A stretch of 64,000 nucleotides of DNA from JAUIET01 sp964352475 (GTDB lineage Bacteria; Pseudomonadota; Gammaproteobacteria; Pseudomonadales; JAUIET01), in NCBI GenBank assembly GCA_964352475.1, contig CAYGSL010000015.1:19695-83694 (forward strand), read 5' to 3'. Made by a program: the position numbers and the translations under genes. Shown here one piece after another: positions 28,568 to 38,488 of this stretch (the stretch's first letter is position 1; every line of letters begins with the position of its first letter). The notes under the pieces were generated by a model that saw only the letters and a program-made list of their open reading frames with translations, made no database searches and was not told the DNA's origin.

Positions 28568-29329
28568 TCAGGCGCCGGCACCTGCTCTTGAGCGTTCAGA
28601 GCTCGGAACCAGCACATTTAATGCAATGTTCTGCAATTGCTCCCATAGGGACGACTGGATGCGAATGCCATCGGCAAATGACAATTCCAGTTGGCGCTGA
28701 ATCTCTGTGGCCGAAATCACCTTGTTTTCAACACCTTGCGCATGAATTCGCTGCCAATGGGGCAATAATCGAGCAAAATCCGGCGCGGCTATCAGTTTTA
28801 AGCATCCGGAAGATGAGTTTTTCTCACTCTTCAAACGCTCTATGTATTGATCTGCTGCTCCATCGGGTGATGCCAAATAAGCACAGCATTTATCGGAACT
28901 GTGATCCGACCAGTAGGCCAGCATTGGCGTGCCAGAGGCAGCATTTGACTGTAAGGCGTGTAATATCAGCAAGCGGTCATGACACGACTCAACGCTAACA
29001 AAAGCACAGTTATCTTCTTGTTTCGCATAAGCCGCCGCAAGATCTGCAAACACACTGCCATAGCAGGCGGCACTGCAGTAGTTGCCATCTATTGTCAGCC
29101 AATCATTATGTTCAGTTAAGCCTGGCGCTGGCGTGGGTCTCTCACTCTGCAAGCGCTCAAGCATTTTCGGCAAGCTTTCAAGCGCTGGAAACCCGCGGCT
29201 TTGGGCAGCAACAATCGCATGCGCAGCATCTTCTTGCGCGCTTTGATCACAGCCAATAGCTTCAAATACACGTTTTAGTAAGGCGGTCAGCTCATTGCTG
29301 GAAACCTTCAAGTATTCAACCTGCTGCAC
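28568..29329 (-). CDS. DUF3726-like protein
   Basis: 253 residues. The N-terminal helix SSNELTALLKRVFEAIGC and following AAHAIVAAQSRGFPALESLP resemble the DUF3726 family and the N-terminus of the malate/lactate dehydrogenase-like (YlbC) fold; assignment is from memory. No catalytic residues can be named. Its start overlaps the 568-aa gene by 14 bp, so it is the last gene of a tight group with the M19 dipeptidase and aldehyde dehydrogenase. Confidence 0.6.
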   Translation of the reverse strand: MQQVEYLKVSSNELTALLKRVFEAIGCDQSAQEDAAHAIVAAQSRGFPALESLPKMLERLQSERPTPAPGLTEHNDWLTIDGNYCSAACYGSVFADLAAAYAKQEDNCAFVSVESCHDRLLILHALQSNAASGTPMLAYWSDHSSDKCCAYLASPDGAADQYIERLKSEKNSSSGCLKLIAAPDFARLLPHWQRIHAQGVENKVISATEIQRQLELSFADGIRIQSSLWEQLQNIALNVLVPSSERSRAGAGA

Positions 29330-31022
29330 TGGGCGCTACCGGGAAATACCAATCGTCTGCATACGGCTTGCCAATTTCTTTTAGTAATGGCGCACCTTGA
29401 TACATAGTATTGCGAAGCCAAAGGCGAGAGCGTGGGTCAAACTTACTCACACCAAAAAACGCTAGTTTACAGCGCAATAAATGAATAGGCATCAGGTCCT
29501 TATGCAGAACATTGGCATGAATGTCACCATAGCGGTGACTACCCATGGTCAACACCCTACGCAACACACTTCGCAACTCTGGCTTGGCCAATAAAAACTC
29601 GGCAAGTACAGGCTCTTTATCTGAAGGAGGCAGAGAATCGCACCAACCCACCAGGGCTTGGTGAGCTTGTTGCACCGTAAGCGCAATTCCCAATGGCATT
29701 TGCAATTCTTCACCGTCGTCTTCACCACGAACACCCAGGCGGGGCTCAGACTTCTCCTCAGAGCGATACCAAAACAGATAGCGTTCATCGGTCTGGTCAA
29801 AATCAGTGCTCAAAGCCCATTGATAGTGTTGCTCAATCAGCTCAATCGCCTTGCGCACAGGCATGCTTGAATCCAGGCGATAGTCCTCCAACACCGTCAT
29901 ATCGTCGGCCAGTGGGTCGACAATTTCAGGGTATAACTCAAATAAAAGAGAACAGAGCAATTCTTGCGCATCCAGGCCTAACTGATCATTAATCAGTTCA
30001 ATCAGTTCTGACCAGTTGTTAAATTGCAACACTTGCTCACTCAACAGGTTTAGCAATCTTTTCAGATCAACAGCAAGCGCCTTGTTTTTACTGGCCTGCC
30101 ATTCATCGTCAACAAACACTTCAGCAAAATGCTGCTCCGATTGTTTAACCAGGGCAATCAATTGACTGAGTTTTTCAGCGACCGCATTGGGTATGGACAA
30201 GATTTGCGCCAAGGCGGTTTCACGGGCTTCAATCCATTTTGAAATCAGTAGTGGATGGTGTATCAGGTAAGGCGCCATACCCAGGCCGGTAGAATTGCCA
30301 ATGCCAAGATAACGGCGCAGCGCATCATCCAGGTCTACTGCCGCAAGCGGCGCACGCGCTTTGGCAATGTGTTGGGCTTGCACTACGCTGAATTCGCGTA
30401 GCATGTAGCAGGTAAACATTTCAGCGGCAAAAGGTGTAGCAAAATCCGGCAGGTTGGCTAGCACTTTCTGCCAATCCGCCAGGCCGAATTTGCCACTGCC
30501 GTACACCGCGGTAGTGCGGTACAAATAGCCTACCCGGATAAGCTTATCAACACTCGGCTGCTTGCCATTTGCCAGGCAATCCACCACATAATCAAAATTG
30601 CGAGCACTGCGATTTGCACGCGACAGCACCAGGGCCTTGCTGTCCATACGCCCCGCTTCCTGTTTTGGTACGTTTTCACGCAGAACGCCAAGGTATTCTT
30701 CACTGACCTCGCCTTCGCACAAGGTCATGGTCAGATCCCATTGCTCTGCAATCACCCGGTCGTTGCGATCGTTAGGTGCCAGGTAGTTTGAGAAAATAAC
30801 AAAGCTGTAAACGCCATGCGTGGCCTCGATGCGATAGACAACAGACCCATAACCGTCGGCATCCAGATCAAATACACTGGGCGCTATTTGCCACTGCTCG
30901 TTCATTACTCGCCGCAGCAAGGTGCGCATAAAGCTGAGTCTACTGGCGTGCAAGCTACCAAGCCTGTCCAGTTGCATCACTTGTTCAGCGGGCCGCCATT
31001 GCATGCTGGTGTTAGCGTTCAT
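29316..31022 (-). CDS. Uncharacterised 568-residue protein
   Basis: I do not recognise the family with confidence. The protein is soluble, without signal peptide or membrane span. Early blocks DGYGSVVYRIEATHGVYSFV and IAEQWDLTMTLCEGEV suggest an alpha/beta domain, with a large helical middle (about residues 190-400) and a C-terminal ISKWIEARETALAQIL-type helix bundle region. Its start overlaps the dipeptidase stop by 4 bases and its stop overlaps the DUF3726-like gene, so the three are coupled. A role in betaine or amino-acid derivative breakdown is inferred from neighbours only. Confidence 0.7.
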   Translation of the reverse strand: MNANTSMQWRPAEQVMQLDRLGSLHASRLSFMRTLLRRVMNEQWQIAPSVFDLDADGYGSVVYRIEATHGVYSFVIFSNYLAPNDRNDRVIAEQWDLTMTLCEGEVSEEYLGVLRENVPKQEAGRMDSKALVLSRANRSARNFDYVVDCLANGKQPSVDKLIRVGYLYRTTAVYGSGKFGLADWQKVLANLPDFATPFAAEMFTCYMLREFSVVQAQHIAKARAPLAAVDLDDALRRYLGIGNSTGLGMAPYLIHHPLLISKWIEARETALAQILSIPNAVAEKLSQLIALVKQSEQHFAEVFVDDEWQASKNKALAVDLKRLLNLLSEQVLQFNNWSELIELINDQLGLDAQELLCSLLFELYPEIVDPLADDMTVLEDYRLDSSMPVRKAIELIEQHYQWALSTDFDQTDERYLFWYRSEEKSEPRLGVRGEDDGEELQMPLGIALTVQQAHQALVGWCDSLPPSDKEPVLAEFLLAKPELRSVLRRVLTMGSHRYGDIHANVLHKDLMPIHLLRCKLAFFGVSKFDPRSRLWLRNTMYQGAPLLKEIGKPYADDWYFPVAPSAAG

Positions 31023-31993
31023 GCCGCAATGAATGATTGCTCGAAAAAGCGTTGCCAGTTACCGCCCATCACTTGCTCTACTTCAGACTCAGTAAAGCCT
31101 ACGTCTCTGAGACCGGTTGCAAGATTGCCGAAGTGACTGGAATTCTCAAACCAGCCAGGTTGTTTCGGCCAGTCCGCATTGCTAGCAGAACCCTCGCCGT
31201 AATCCGCGGTTGAGGTCCAGCGACCACTGCGCATCCATTCCAGTACCGAATAATCCCATTTCAAACACAAGTCTGAGCCTATACCAATGCGCGCAACACC
31301 CATTAATTCGGCCGCCTGTGCAATCATTTCGCTGAATTCACGCAGTGTGCAATCGCCACCGTTCTTCAAATGAAATGGATACAAACTGCAACCTAGCATG
31401 CCGCCAGATTCTGCCAATGCCGACAATACCTTATCCGATTTATTACGCAGTGCTGCGTGAAAGAAACTTGGATTGGCGTGCGTAATCGCGATAGGTCGCT
31501 CGGATATTTCAATAGCCTCCAGTGTGGACAATTCCGCACTATGTGACATATCAATCAGCATGCCAACGCGATTCATCTCTTTTATCGCTTCTCTGCCAAA
31601 ACGAGTAATGCCAGAGTCGCGCTGCTCATAACAGCCTGTTGCCAGCAAACTCTGATTGTTATAACTAAGCTGCATGATGCGCACGCCCAGATCATGAAAC
31701 AGCTGCACTTTTTTCAGATCATCCTCTATCGGCGAGCAATTTTGAAAGCCAAAGATAATGCCTACCTTGCCGTCCTGCTGGGCGTTGAGAATATCAGCAG
31801 CGCTGTGCACGGGTTGAATCAAATCACTGTGGGCACGAAAGTGACGCTGCCATTGACCTATGTTTTCAAGCGTTTCCTGAGTGTTTTCCCAATACGCGAT
31901 AGTGACGTGAATAGCATTCAGCCCTGAGTCGCGGGCTTGCTGAAACAGCTCGCGGTCCCAGTTCAGATACTGCAGTGCATCGATCATTAACAT
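31019..31993 (-). CDS. Peptidase M19 (renal-dipeptidase-like) family protein
   Basis: 324 residues. The core VGIIFGFQNCSPIEDDL, LGVRIMQLSYNNQSL, VGMLIDMSHS and AITHANPSFF carries the metal-binding histidine/aspartate pattern of M19 enzymes, and GSDLCLKWDYSV the late aspartate. The classical N-terminal HxD is less clear (LQYLNWDRELF), so metal content may differ. M19 homologues occur next to dimethylglycine genes in Pseudomonas (PA5396 from memory), supporting a role in this osmolyte region rather than general peptide hydrolysis. Confidence 0.85.
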   Translation of the reverse strand: MLMIDALQYLNWDRELFQQARDSGLNAIHVTIAYWENTQETLENIGQWQRHFRAHSDLIQPVHSAADILNAQQDGKVGIIFGFQNCSPIEDDLKKVQLFHDLGVRIMQLSYNNQSLLATGCYEQRDSGITRFGREAIKEMNRVGMLIDMSHSAELSTLEAIEISERPIAITHANPSFFHAALRNKSDKVLSALAESGGMLGCSLYPFHLKNGGDCTLREFSEMIAQAAELMGVARIGIGSDLCLKWDYSVLEWMRSGRWTSTADYGEGSASNADWPKQPGWFENSSHFGNLATGLRDVGFTESEVEQVMGGNWQRFFEQSFIAA

Positions 31994-32002
31994 GACGCTA
32001 CC

Positions 32003-33448
32003 TCAATAGGGTCGGCAATAATTGGTTTTCACAATAGTATAAAACTCTTTCGCGTACTGGCCTTGCTCACGTGGACCATAGCTTGAGGCCTTACGACCAC
32101 CAAACGGTACATGGTAGTCGGTACCTGCGGTTGGCAGGTTAACCATCACACAGCCAGACTTGGAATGACGTTTAAAGTGACCGGCTCGATCAAGTGAGTT
32201 GGTAATGATGCCTGAGGTTAAACCAAACTCTGTATCATTCGACACCTGCAAGGCCTCATCATAGTCTTTGACTTTGATCACGCTGGCAATTGGCCCGAAG
32301 ACTTCCTCGCGATTGATCTGCATGTCATTGCTGGTGTTAACAAATAAAGTAGGCGGCAAGTAGTAACCCTCTGTTTCCAGGGTTAGCTGCTCGCCACCCT
32401 GTGCCAGTTCAGCACCTTCTGCGAGAGCAATATCAATGTACTTGAGATTTTGCTGCATCTGCCTTGAATCAACCACCGGACCCATTTGAACGCCCTCGCC
32501 CAGCGCATTGCCTACCACCATTGCTTGCATGGCTTCTTTCATTCGGCTTACGAATTCGTCGTGTACACCTTCTTCAACAATGAGCCGGGATGAGGCGGTA
32601 CATTTTTGCCCAGTGCCTGAAAACGCGCCAGCCATGGCGCATTGCACAGCAATATCCATATCAGCATCGTTTAGAACGACAAGCGCGTTCTTACTGCCCA
32701 TCTCAAGCTGAACCCGCGCCATGTTTTTAATGGCTTGCTCTGCGATGTGCCGCCCAACGGGAACTGAACCTGTGAAGCTGATGGCTTGTACATCGGGTGC
32801 ACTGCACAGCGCTTCGCCCACATCACGACCTGAACCCATCACTAAATTAAACACACCGGCAGGCAGGCCACTTCGGCTGATGATATCGGCCAGTAGCCAG
32901 GCACTGGCCGGCACAAGTTCCGCCGGTTTCAATACCACGCTGTTACCGAAGGCCAGCGCGGGTGCCACTTTCCAGGCCGCAACCGCCATTGGGAAATTCC
33001 ATGGTGTGACTATGCCAACAACGCCGAGTGCTTCGCGGTGAACTTCAACATCAATTCCCGGCCGAACAGAGGGGGTTATTTCGCCCATCTGGCGCAACAC
33101 TTCAGCACCGTAGTACTGAAAAAACTGACCAGAGCGCGCTACTTCGCCCACGCCTTCAGCCAGCGTCTTACCTTCTTCCCGCGCTAACACACGACCTATT
33201 TCGCCGCTTCTTTCGATCAGCTCTGCACCAATGCGATCAAGAATGGCTTTTCGCTCTTCCAACGCAGACTGCGACCAGCCCTCGAAAGCGGCGGTTGCTG
33301 CTGCAATTGCAGCCTCGCAATCTTGCACGCTCGCTTTCGCATAACGGCCAACCACGTCACTGGTGTCAGACGGATTGATATTCTCAATGACTGCGTTACT
33401 GCCCAACCATTCGCCATCGATGTAATTGCCGTGAATGTCGTCGCTCAT
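32003..33448 (-). CDS. NAD(P)-dependent aldehyde dehydrogenase
   Basis: 481 residues, standard ALDH length. The catalytic cysteine is in GTGQKCTASSR near residue 280, the general base glutamate in LEMGSKNA (here the usual E-LGGK is E-MGSK), and VTPWNFPMAV and GSVPVGRHI form the cofactor site. The sequence resembles 2-oxoglutarate-semialdehyde or similar semialdehyde dehydrogenases. It lies 9 bp before the dipeptidase gene. A substrate derived from betaine or hydroxyproline-like compounds is possible but not shown. Confidence 0.92.
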   Translation of the reverse strand: MSDDIHGNYIDGEWLGSNAVIENINPSDTSDVVGRYAKASVQDCEAAIAAATAAFEGWSQSALEERKAILDRIGAELIERSGEIGRVLAREEGKTLAEGVGEVARSGQFFQYYGAEVLRQMGEITPSVRPGIDVEVHREALGVVGIVTPWNFPMAVAAWKVAPALAFGNSVVLKPAELVPASAWLLADIISRSGLPAGVFNLVMGSGRDVGEALCSAPDVQAISFTGSVPVGRHIAEQAIKNMARVQLEMGSKNALVVLNDADMDIAVQCAMAGAFSGTGQKCTASSRLIVEEGVHDEFVSRMKEAMQAMVVGNALGEGVQMGPVVDSRQMQQNLKYIDIALAEGAELAQGGEQLTLETEGYYLPPTLFVNTSNDMQINREEVFGPIASVIKVKDYDEALQVSNDTEFGLTSGIITNSLDRAGHFKRHSKSGCVMVNLPTAGTDYHVPFGGRKASSYGPREQGQYAKEFYTIVKTNYCRPY

Positions 33449-33479
33449 AGTTTCTCTCTTTTGGGGGTTCAGTCAGAAG

Positions 33480-33917
33480 TTAATCAGGTAATGGGATATT
33501 GTGTTGGCCGTCTGGCGAACAACTTGGTACGCCGTTCGCGTTATCAGGCAGCTCATAATAGCTGGCTGCCTCTTTGGTAAAGATGTGCGCTGCAATGGTC
33601 AGTCCAGTTGCGTCATCCAGGCTACCAGCGGCGATGCTAATTCGGTCGCCATCCAATTCTTCAAAAATCAAACTGGAGCCACAGCGCTGGCAAAAACCTC
33701 TTCGATAACCCTCCACCGCGCCAAACCAGGCCAGGCCGTCATCGCAATCAAAAGTAAATCGATCGCGCCGAACGGCAGTTGCTGCTACAAAGTGCCCACT
33801 GGTACGCCTGCACTGCTCACAATGGCAGGCAATCACAGATCGAAGCGCGCCTTGAGCTTGATAGCGAACCGAGCCGCAAGCGCAGCCACCATAATGTTGC
33901 TCGCCATTCGCTTCCAT
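33480..33917 (-). CDS. GFA (CENP-V/GFA) family zinc protein
   Basis: 145 residues from the ATG at 33917, two bases after the sdaA stop (a GTG at 33926 is possible). Zinc ligands are visible as GGCACGSVRYQAQG, ACHCEQCRRTSG and FCQRCGSSLIF. The family is named after glutathione-dependent formaldehyde-activating enzyme, but that activity is disputed. Formaldehyde is a by-product of sarcosine and dimethylglycine oxidation, so a role in its handling would fit the neighbourhood. Confidence 0.9.
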   Translation of the reverse strand: MEANGEQHYGGCACGSVRYQAQGALRSVIACHCEQCRRTSGHFVAATAVRRDRFTFDCDDGLAWFGAVEGYRRGFCQRCGSSLIFEELDGDRISIAAGSLDDATGLTIAAHIFTKEAASYYELPDNANGVPSCSPDGQHNIPLPD

Positions 33918-33919
33918 TG

Positions 33920-35290
33920 TCAGCACTCGATCACGTTCACTGCCAAACCGCCGCGAGATGTTTCTTTGTATTTCTCCATCATATCCGCACCCGTCTCCCG
34001 CATGGTCTTTATCACATCATCCAGTGATACATAATGACTGCCGTCGCCGCGCAAGGCCATTTGCGCCGCGTTTATGGCTTTAGTTGCCGCAATGGCATTG
34101 CGCTCAATGCAAGGTATTTGAACCAGGCCGCCAATCGGATCACAGGTCAGCCCCAGGTTATGCTCCAGACCAATTTCTGCCGCATTTTCTACCTGTGCAG
34201 GCGTGCCACCCAGCACCTCAGCCAAACCCGCGGCAGCCATGGCACAGGCACTGCCGACTTCGCCCTGGCAACCCACTTCGGCACCGGATATAGAGGCATT
34301 TTTCTTACACAACATGCCGATAGCCGCAGCGGCCAATAGAAAGCCGCGCACATCTTCTGGTTGGGGGTTATCACTGAAACGAACATAAAAACGCAATACA
34401 GCTGGTACAATGCCAGCAGCACCATTGGTAGGTGCGGTAACCACTCGGCCACCGGCGGCGTTTTCTTCATTCACTGCCAGTGCGTAAAGATTTACCCAAT
34501 CCATCGCATTCAGCGTTGAGCTGATCAGATTATCAGTGCTTGTTTCCAGTGAGCGATACAAACCTTCTGCACGACGTGGTACGTTCAGCCCACCCGGCAA
34601 TCGACCTTTTTGACGGAGCCCACGCTCTACGCAGGCGTCCATCGCTTGCCAGATGTTTGCCAGGCCATCTTTCACCTCAGCTTCACTCCGCCAGGCCATT
34701 TCATTCTCAAGTATTAACTGACTGACCGAGAGGTTTTTCTTTTCACAATGCTCCAGTAGTTTCGCCGCACTGTCAAAAGGGTGTGGAGGTTCCGCGCGCT
34801 CGGTATCCAGAGCATGGTTTTTGTGCGCATCCTCAACAACAAAACCACCACCCACCGAGTAATAGGTATTCTCATACACACTGACACCACCACCAATAGC
34901 CACCAAGGTCATGGCATTGGGGTGAAACGGCAGGGATTCTTCACTGAACAACATGTCTTGCGCAAGATTGAACGCAACGCTGTGCTCGCTGGCCAACTGC
35001 AAGCTACCTTCGGACGCGACTACATCCAGCAAATTGCTCAGCATGTCCGGTTCTACTTCGTGTGGCTCAAATCCCATCAAACCGGCAAGGCAGGCGCGAT
35101 CCGTACCATGTCCTTTGCCGGTAGCGCTCAAAGAACCAAACAGCGTCACCTGCACTCTGTCGACTGTTTCCAGAGCGCATTGCTGCTGTAGCTGCCTGAT
35201 AAATAGAGCGGCGGCCTTCATTGGCCCCATCGTGTGCGAGCTTGAAGGTCCAACACCAATTTTGAAAAGGTCGAATACACTTATATCCAT
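33920..35290 (-). CDS. sdaA: L-serine ammonia-lyase (iron-sulfur, single chain)
   Basis: 456 residues, the normal fused length. It starts MDISVFDLFKIGVGPSSSHTMGPM, the standard beta-domain start. Iron-sulfur cysteines are in CKKNASISGAEVGCQGEVGSA and CDPIGGLVQIPC. The enzyme converts serine to pyruvate and ammonia. In sarcosine/glycine catabolism serine is made from glycine and methylene-THF, so SdaA is the exit to central metabolism. Confidence 0.97.
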   Translation of the reverse strand: MDISVFDLFKIGVGPSSSHTMGPMKAAALFIRQLQQQCALETVDRVQVTLFGSLSATGKGHGTDRACLAGLMGFEPHEVEPDMLSNLLDVVASEGSLQLASEHSVAFNLAQDMLFSEESLPFHPNAMTLVAIGGGVSVYENTYYSVGGGFVVEDAHKNHALDTERAEPPHPFDSAAKLLEHCEKKNLSVSQLILENEMAWRSEAEVKDGLANIWQAMDACVERGLRQKGRLPGGLNVPRRAEGLYRSLETSTDNLISSTLNAMDWVNLYALAVNEENAAGGRVVTAPTNGAAGIVPAVLRFYVRFSDNPQPEDVRGFLLAAAAIGMLCKKNASISGAEVGCQGEVGSACAMAAAGLAEVLGGTPAQVENAAEIGLEHNLGLTCDPIGGLVQIPCIERNAIAATKAINAAQMALRGDGSHYVSLDDVIKTMRETGADMMEKYKETSRGGLAVNVIEC

Positions 35291-35362
35291 ATTGAAGCTC
35301 CACCCAATAAAGGGCCGGGTAACATAGTCGAGTTCTGAAACCGAAAGTGGTGGCGCTAATAG

Positions 35363-37390
35363 CTAACGTTTGCGGCGACGTCGCCTGCGCCCAGAGTCAT
35401 CTGCAGACGGCGCGCCCTCTTTTGGTTCTGGTTTTGGAACAACAAAAAACAGGTTAGGGAACTCGTCGGTTTTGTTGGGAAATGCCATCGCATCAACAAA
35501 ATATTCCTGAAACTTCGGCTCTACCGCCGTTTCAATTTTTTCTATGCGCCGCACTTCCTGCTCGATTATTTCTCGGGAGCTTGTGTTCAACAGCGCAATA
35601 CGTGCACCTGTGCCAGCTGCATTGCCAGCAGACGACACGTTTTCCAATGCACAATCCGGGATAAGCCCCAAAACCATCGCGTGTTTCACATCAATATGGC
35701 TGCCAAATGCCCCGGCCAGGCGAATTCGATCAACCGTTGTGGTGCCCATCTTGTCCATAAGCAACTTTACGCCAGCATACAGAGCTGCCTTTGCCAGCTG
35801 GATTTGGCGCACGTCATTTTGTGTAACACTGATAAAAGACTGCCCATCATGAAGTACGTAAGCAAAGGTGCGATCATGCGAAACAATGCGGTCGCTGGTT
35901 TCAGCGAGGCTACCATCAATAACGCCGTCTTCAGTGATGATTCCAGCCAGAAACATCTCGGCCACTACCTCAACAATTCCTGAACCACAAATGCCGGTCA
36001 CACCCAATGATTTCGCTTGCTCTGGAAAATCAGGGTCGTTGGACCATAAATCACACCCAATCACTTTAAACCTGGGCTCTTTTGTTTCAGGGTCTATTCG
36101 CACCCGTTCGATTGCACCCATGGCAGCACGTTGCCCGCAACTGATCTGTGCGCCTTCAAACGCCGGCCCTGTTGGACTGGAACAGGCGAGCATTCTAGTG
36201 TTATTTCCCAGAACAATTTCAGCGTTAGTACCAACATCAACGACCAGGCTGATTTCGTGTAAATCCTGCGGCGCCTCGGCCAGAATCACGCCTGCGGTGT
36301 CTGCACCAACGTGCCCAGCAATACACGGCAGCACATAAACACGACCGCCAGCATTAATAGATAACCCCAACTCGGATGCCCAGGTGCTAACCGACTCGTC
36401 GGTTGCCAGTGCAAACGGTGCACCGCCCAGCTCAATCGGATTAATACCGAGCAAGATATGATGCATAACAGGGTTGGCAACCAGGCACACTTCCAGCACG
36501 TCTTCAACAGTGACTTCGGCCTTGGCGCTTACATCAACCAAGAGCTCATTTAACGCTGCTCGAATAGCCTGGGTCATCTCACCGGCACCTTCCGGGTGCA
36601 TCATGATGTAGGACACCCTGCTCATCAGATCCTCACCGAAGCGGATCTGCGGATTCATCAAGCTGCTACTGGCCAATACCTCACCGGTTCTCAAACTGCA
36701 TAAATGCGCGGCTACTGTAGTAGAACCAACATCTATGGCGACACCATACGCAACCTGATGCAAGCCAGGCCAAACGGCTATGATTCGACCAGGCTGCTGG
36801 GGCTCGGTAAAAACTGCCACTGTTACGAACCAGTTGCCTTCACGCAGCGTGGATTGCAAACTGCTTAACAACATTGCATCACAATGCAAATCCTGCAACT
36901 CCCACTCGGCCGACAGCGCTTCTTTTAAGCGCTGCAGATCTCCACTTGGATTATGCATATCCGCTTCGGCTACCTGTACGGAATAAAGATGCACGCTGGG
37001 TTCCATGATGATGGCCCGCTGCTCCGCGTCTTTACGCACCAGTTGCCTGTGAACCTGGCTCTCCGGTGGTACATCAATAACCACATCACCACGTAACAAG
37101 GCATGGCAACCTAGCCTTCGACCAGGCAGCAGTTCTTTTCTGCGGGTGCTGTAATTTCTTTCTGTATCAGAAAAAGGCGATAAGCTTTCAACTCTGGATT
37201 CAATATTGTGTTTTGAAAAAGACCCTTCGGCGCACAATACCTGGCAGCGCCCGCACAGACCACGGCCACCACAAACGGAATCAATATCAACACCCAGGGA
37301 CTGCGCCGCTTCCAGAATAGGTGTTCCACTGGGAAACATTCCGCGCCGACCGGAGGGGGTGAAAACTACTTTGAATTCTTCAATGCTCAC
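35363..37390 (-). CDS. ASKHA/RACo-like corrinoid-protein reductive activator (ferredoxin plus DUF4445)
   Basis: 675 residues. The N-terminal [2Fe-2S] ferredoxin has GGRGLCGRCQVLC with a further CHAL cysteine near residue 96. A linker follows, then an ASKHA ATPase part (GVAIDVGSTTVAAHL, VVDVGTNAEIVLGN, CGSGIVEVVAEM). Such proteins reactivate oxidised Co(II) corrinoid cofactors with ATP-driven electron transfer. The C-terminus is a basic tail (SGRRRRRRKR). It serves the corrinoid methyltransferase genes upstream on the same strand, from which it is separated by 192 bp holding element E5. Confidence 0.92.
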   Translation of the reverse strand: MSIEEFKVVFTPSGRRGMFPSGTPILEAAQSLGVDIDSVCGGRGLCGRCQVLCAEGSFSKHNIESRVESLSPFSDTERNYSTRRKELLPGRRLGCHALLRGDVVIDVPPESQVHRQLVRKDAEQRAIIMEPSVHLYSVQVAEADMHNPSGDLQRLKEALSAEWELQDLHCDAMLLSSLQSTLREGNWFVTVAVFTEPQQPGRIIAVWPGLHQVAYGVAIDVGSTTVAAHLCSLRTGEVLASSSLMNPQIRFGEDLMSRVSYIMMHPEGAGEMTQAIRAALNELLVDVSAKAEVTVEDVLEVCLVANPVMHHILLGINPIELGGAPFALATDESVSTWASELGLSINAGGRVYVLPCIAGHVGADTAGVILAEAPQDLHEISLVVDVGTNAEIVLGNNTRMLACSSPTGPAFEGAQISCGQRAAMGAIERVRIDPETKEPRFKVIGCDLWSNDPDFPEQAKSLGVTGICGSGIVEVVAEMFLAGIITEDGVIDGSLAETSDRIVSHDRTFAYVLHDGQSFISVTQNDVRQIQLAKAALYAGVKLLMDKMGTTTVDRIRLAGAFGSHIDVKHAMVLGLIPDCALENVSSAGNAAGTGARIALLNTSSREIIEQEVRRIEKIETAVEPKFQEYFVDAMAFPNKTDEFPNLFFVVPKPEPKEGAPSADDSGRRRRRRKR

Positions 37391-37424
37391 AAATGCATAC
37401 CTATCGTATTAAATCTGCGATGTA

Positions 37425-37572
37425 GCTCGGCGAGTATTATGCATGTGTTTTGTAGCGAAGACCCAAAACACTCGCTGCGCTCGCGGGGCCAGCCTTTGCG
37501 CCAGGGACGGACGCGGGATGGGCCAGGGATGGCCCACTGAGCGGAGAAACACATGCATAATGCTCGTTGAGC
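37425..37572 (+). repeat. Nested hairpin element E5 (family B loop with 36-nt insert)
   Basis: Outer arms 37425-37450 and 37547-37572 pair over 26 positions; the three imperfect pairs are all G-U on the plus strand. The 96-nt loop contains a family B core (from about 37496) with a hairpin of hexaloop AGGGAC and TGGGCC-AGGGAT-GGCCCA, plus a 36-nt module at 37460-37495 that is absent from E6 and nearly identical to the insert of E7. Orientation is antisense to the flanking genes. Confidence 0.8.
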
Positions 37573-37582
37573 GGCCAATTCA

Positions 37583-38488
37583 CTACGCTCTTCTACGCCG
37601 ACGCCCACCTCTACCACCACGAGCCCCTTCCGCCCCTTCAGCCGCCGGTTCTCTATACGCCTTAATCCAATTCGCACAATCAGGGTCGTGCCCCATCATC
37701 ACGTCCGCACCACGTACAGCTTGCATTACTTCCGGATGAAGAGGGCTGGTGATCGCCGAAGTCATTCCTGAACCAATCGCCATGGTAAGGAACGCACTGT
37801 TAATACCGTTGCGGTTGGGCAAGCCAAAGCTTACGTTTGATGCGCCACAAGTGGTATTCACTTTTAATTCGTTACGCAGACGCTTAACGATGTCCATTAC
37901 CTGTAGGCCTGCGGTGTTGATAGCGCCGATTGGCATGACCAAGGGGTCAACCACTACATCTTCGTGCGATATGCCGTAATCCGCCGCCCGCTCTACAATT
38001 TTCTTCGCAACTTTGAAACGCTCATTGGGGTCTTCGGAGATTCCAGTTTCATCATTGGATATTGCCACCACTGCTGCACCGTACTTTGCAACCAGGGGCA
38101 ATACACGCTCCAGCACTTCGTCTTCGCCGGTGACGGAATTAACCAGAGCCTTGCCCTGGTAAACGGCAAGACCCGCCTCCAAAGCTTCAATAATCGAAGA
38201 GTCAATGGATATGGGCACATCAGTGATGGACTGAACCAATTGGATGGCTTTGGCGAGTATCGCTGGCTCGTCGGCCAGTGGAATGCCAGCGTTCACGTCC
38301 AGCATTTGTGCTCCCGCTGCCACTTGCGCGAGTGCATCGGCTTCTACGCGACTAAAGTCACCATTTTTCATTTCTTCGGCCAGAATTTTTCGGCCGGTTG
38401 GGTTAATGCGCTCGCCGATGATGACAAAAGGTTCGTCGAATCCGATGCGAACTTCTTTTGTGGCTGAGCTAATGATGGTTGTAGTCAT
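37583..38488 (-). CDS. Methyltetrahydrofolate:corrinoid methyltransferase (MtgA/AcsE-like)
   Basis: 301 residues with a pterin-binding TIM-barrel: IIGERINPTGRKILAEEM at the start, MLDVNAGIP and PISIDSSIIEALEAGL, and the later TTCGASNVSFGLPNR. This is the family that moves a methyl group between THF and a corrinoid protein. The last ten residues are a basic GGRGGRRRRRA tail. It starts on a 4-base overlap with the methylene-THF reductase gene, so methyl-THF made here would be passed directly to oxidation. Confidence 0.93.
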   Translation of the reverse strand: MTTTIISSATKEVRIGFDEPFVIIGERINPTGRKILAEEMKNGDFSRVEADALAQVAAGAQMLDVNAGIPLADEPAILAKAIQLVQSITDVPISIDSSIIEALEAGLAVYQGKALVNSVTGEDEVLERVLPLVAKYGAAVVAISNDETGISEDPNERFKVAKKIVERAADYGISHEDVVVDPLVMPIGAINTAGLQVMDIVKRLRNELKVNTTCGASNVSFGLPNRNGINSAFLTMAIGSGMTSAITSPLHPEVMQAVRGADVMMGHDPDCANWIKAYREPAAEGAEGARGGRGGRRRRRA

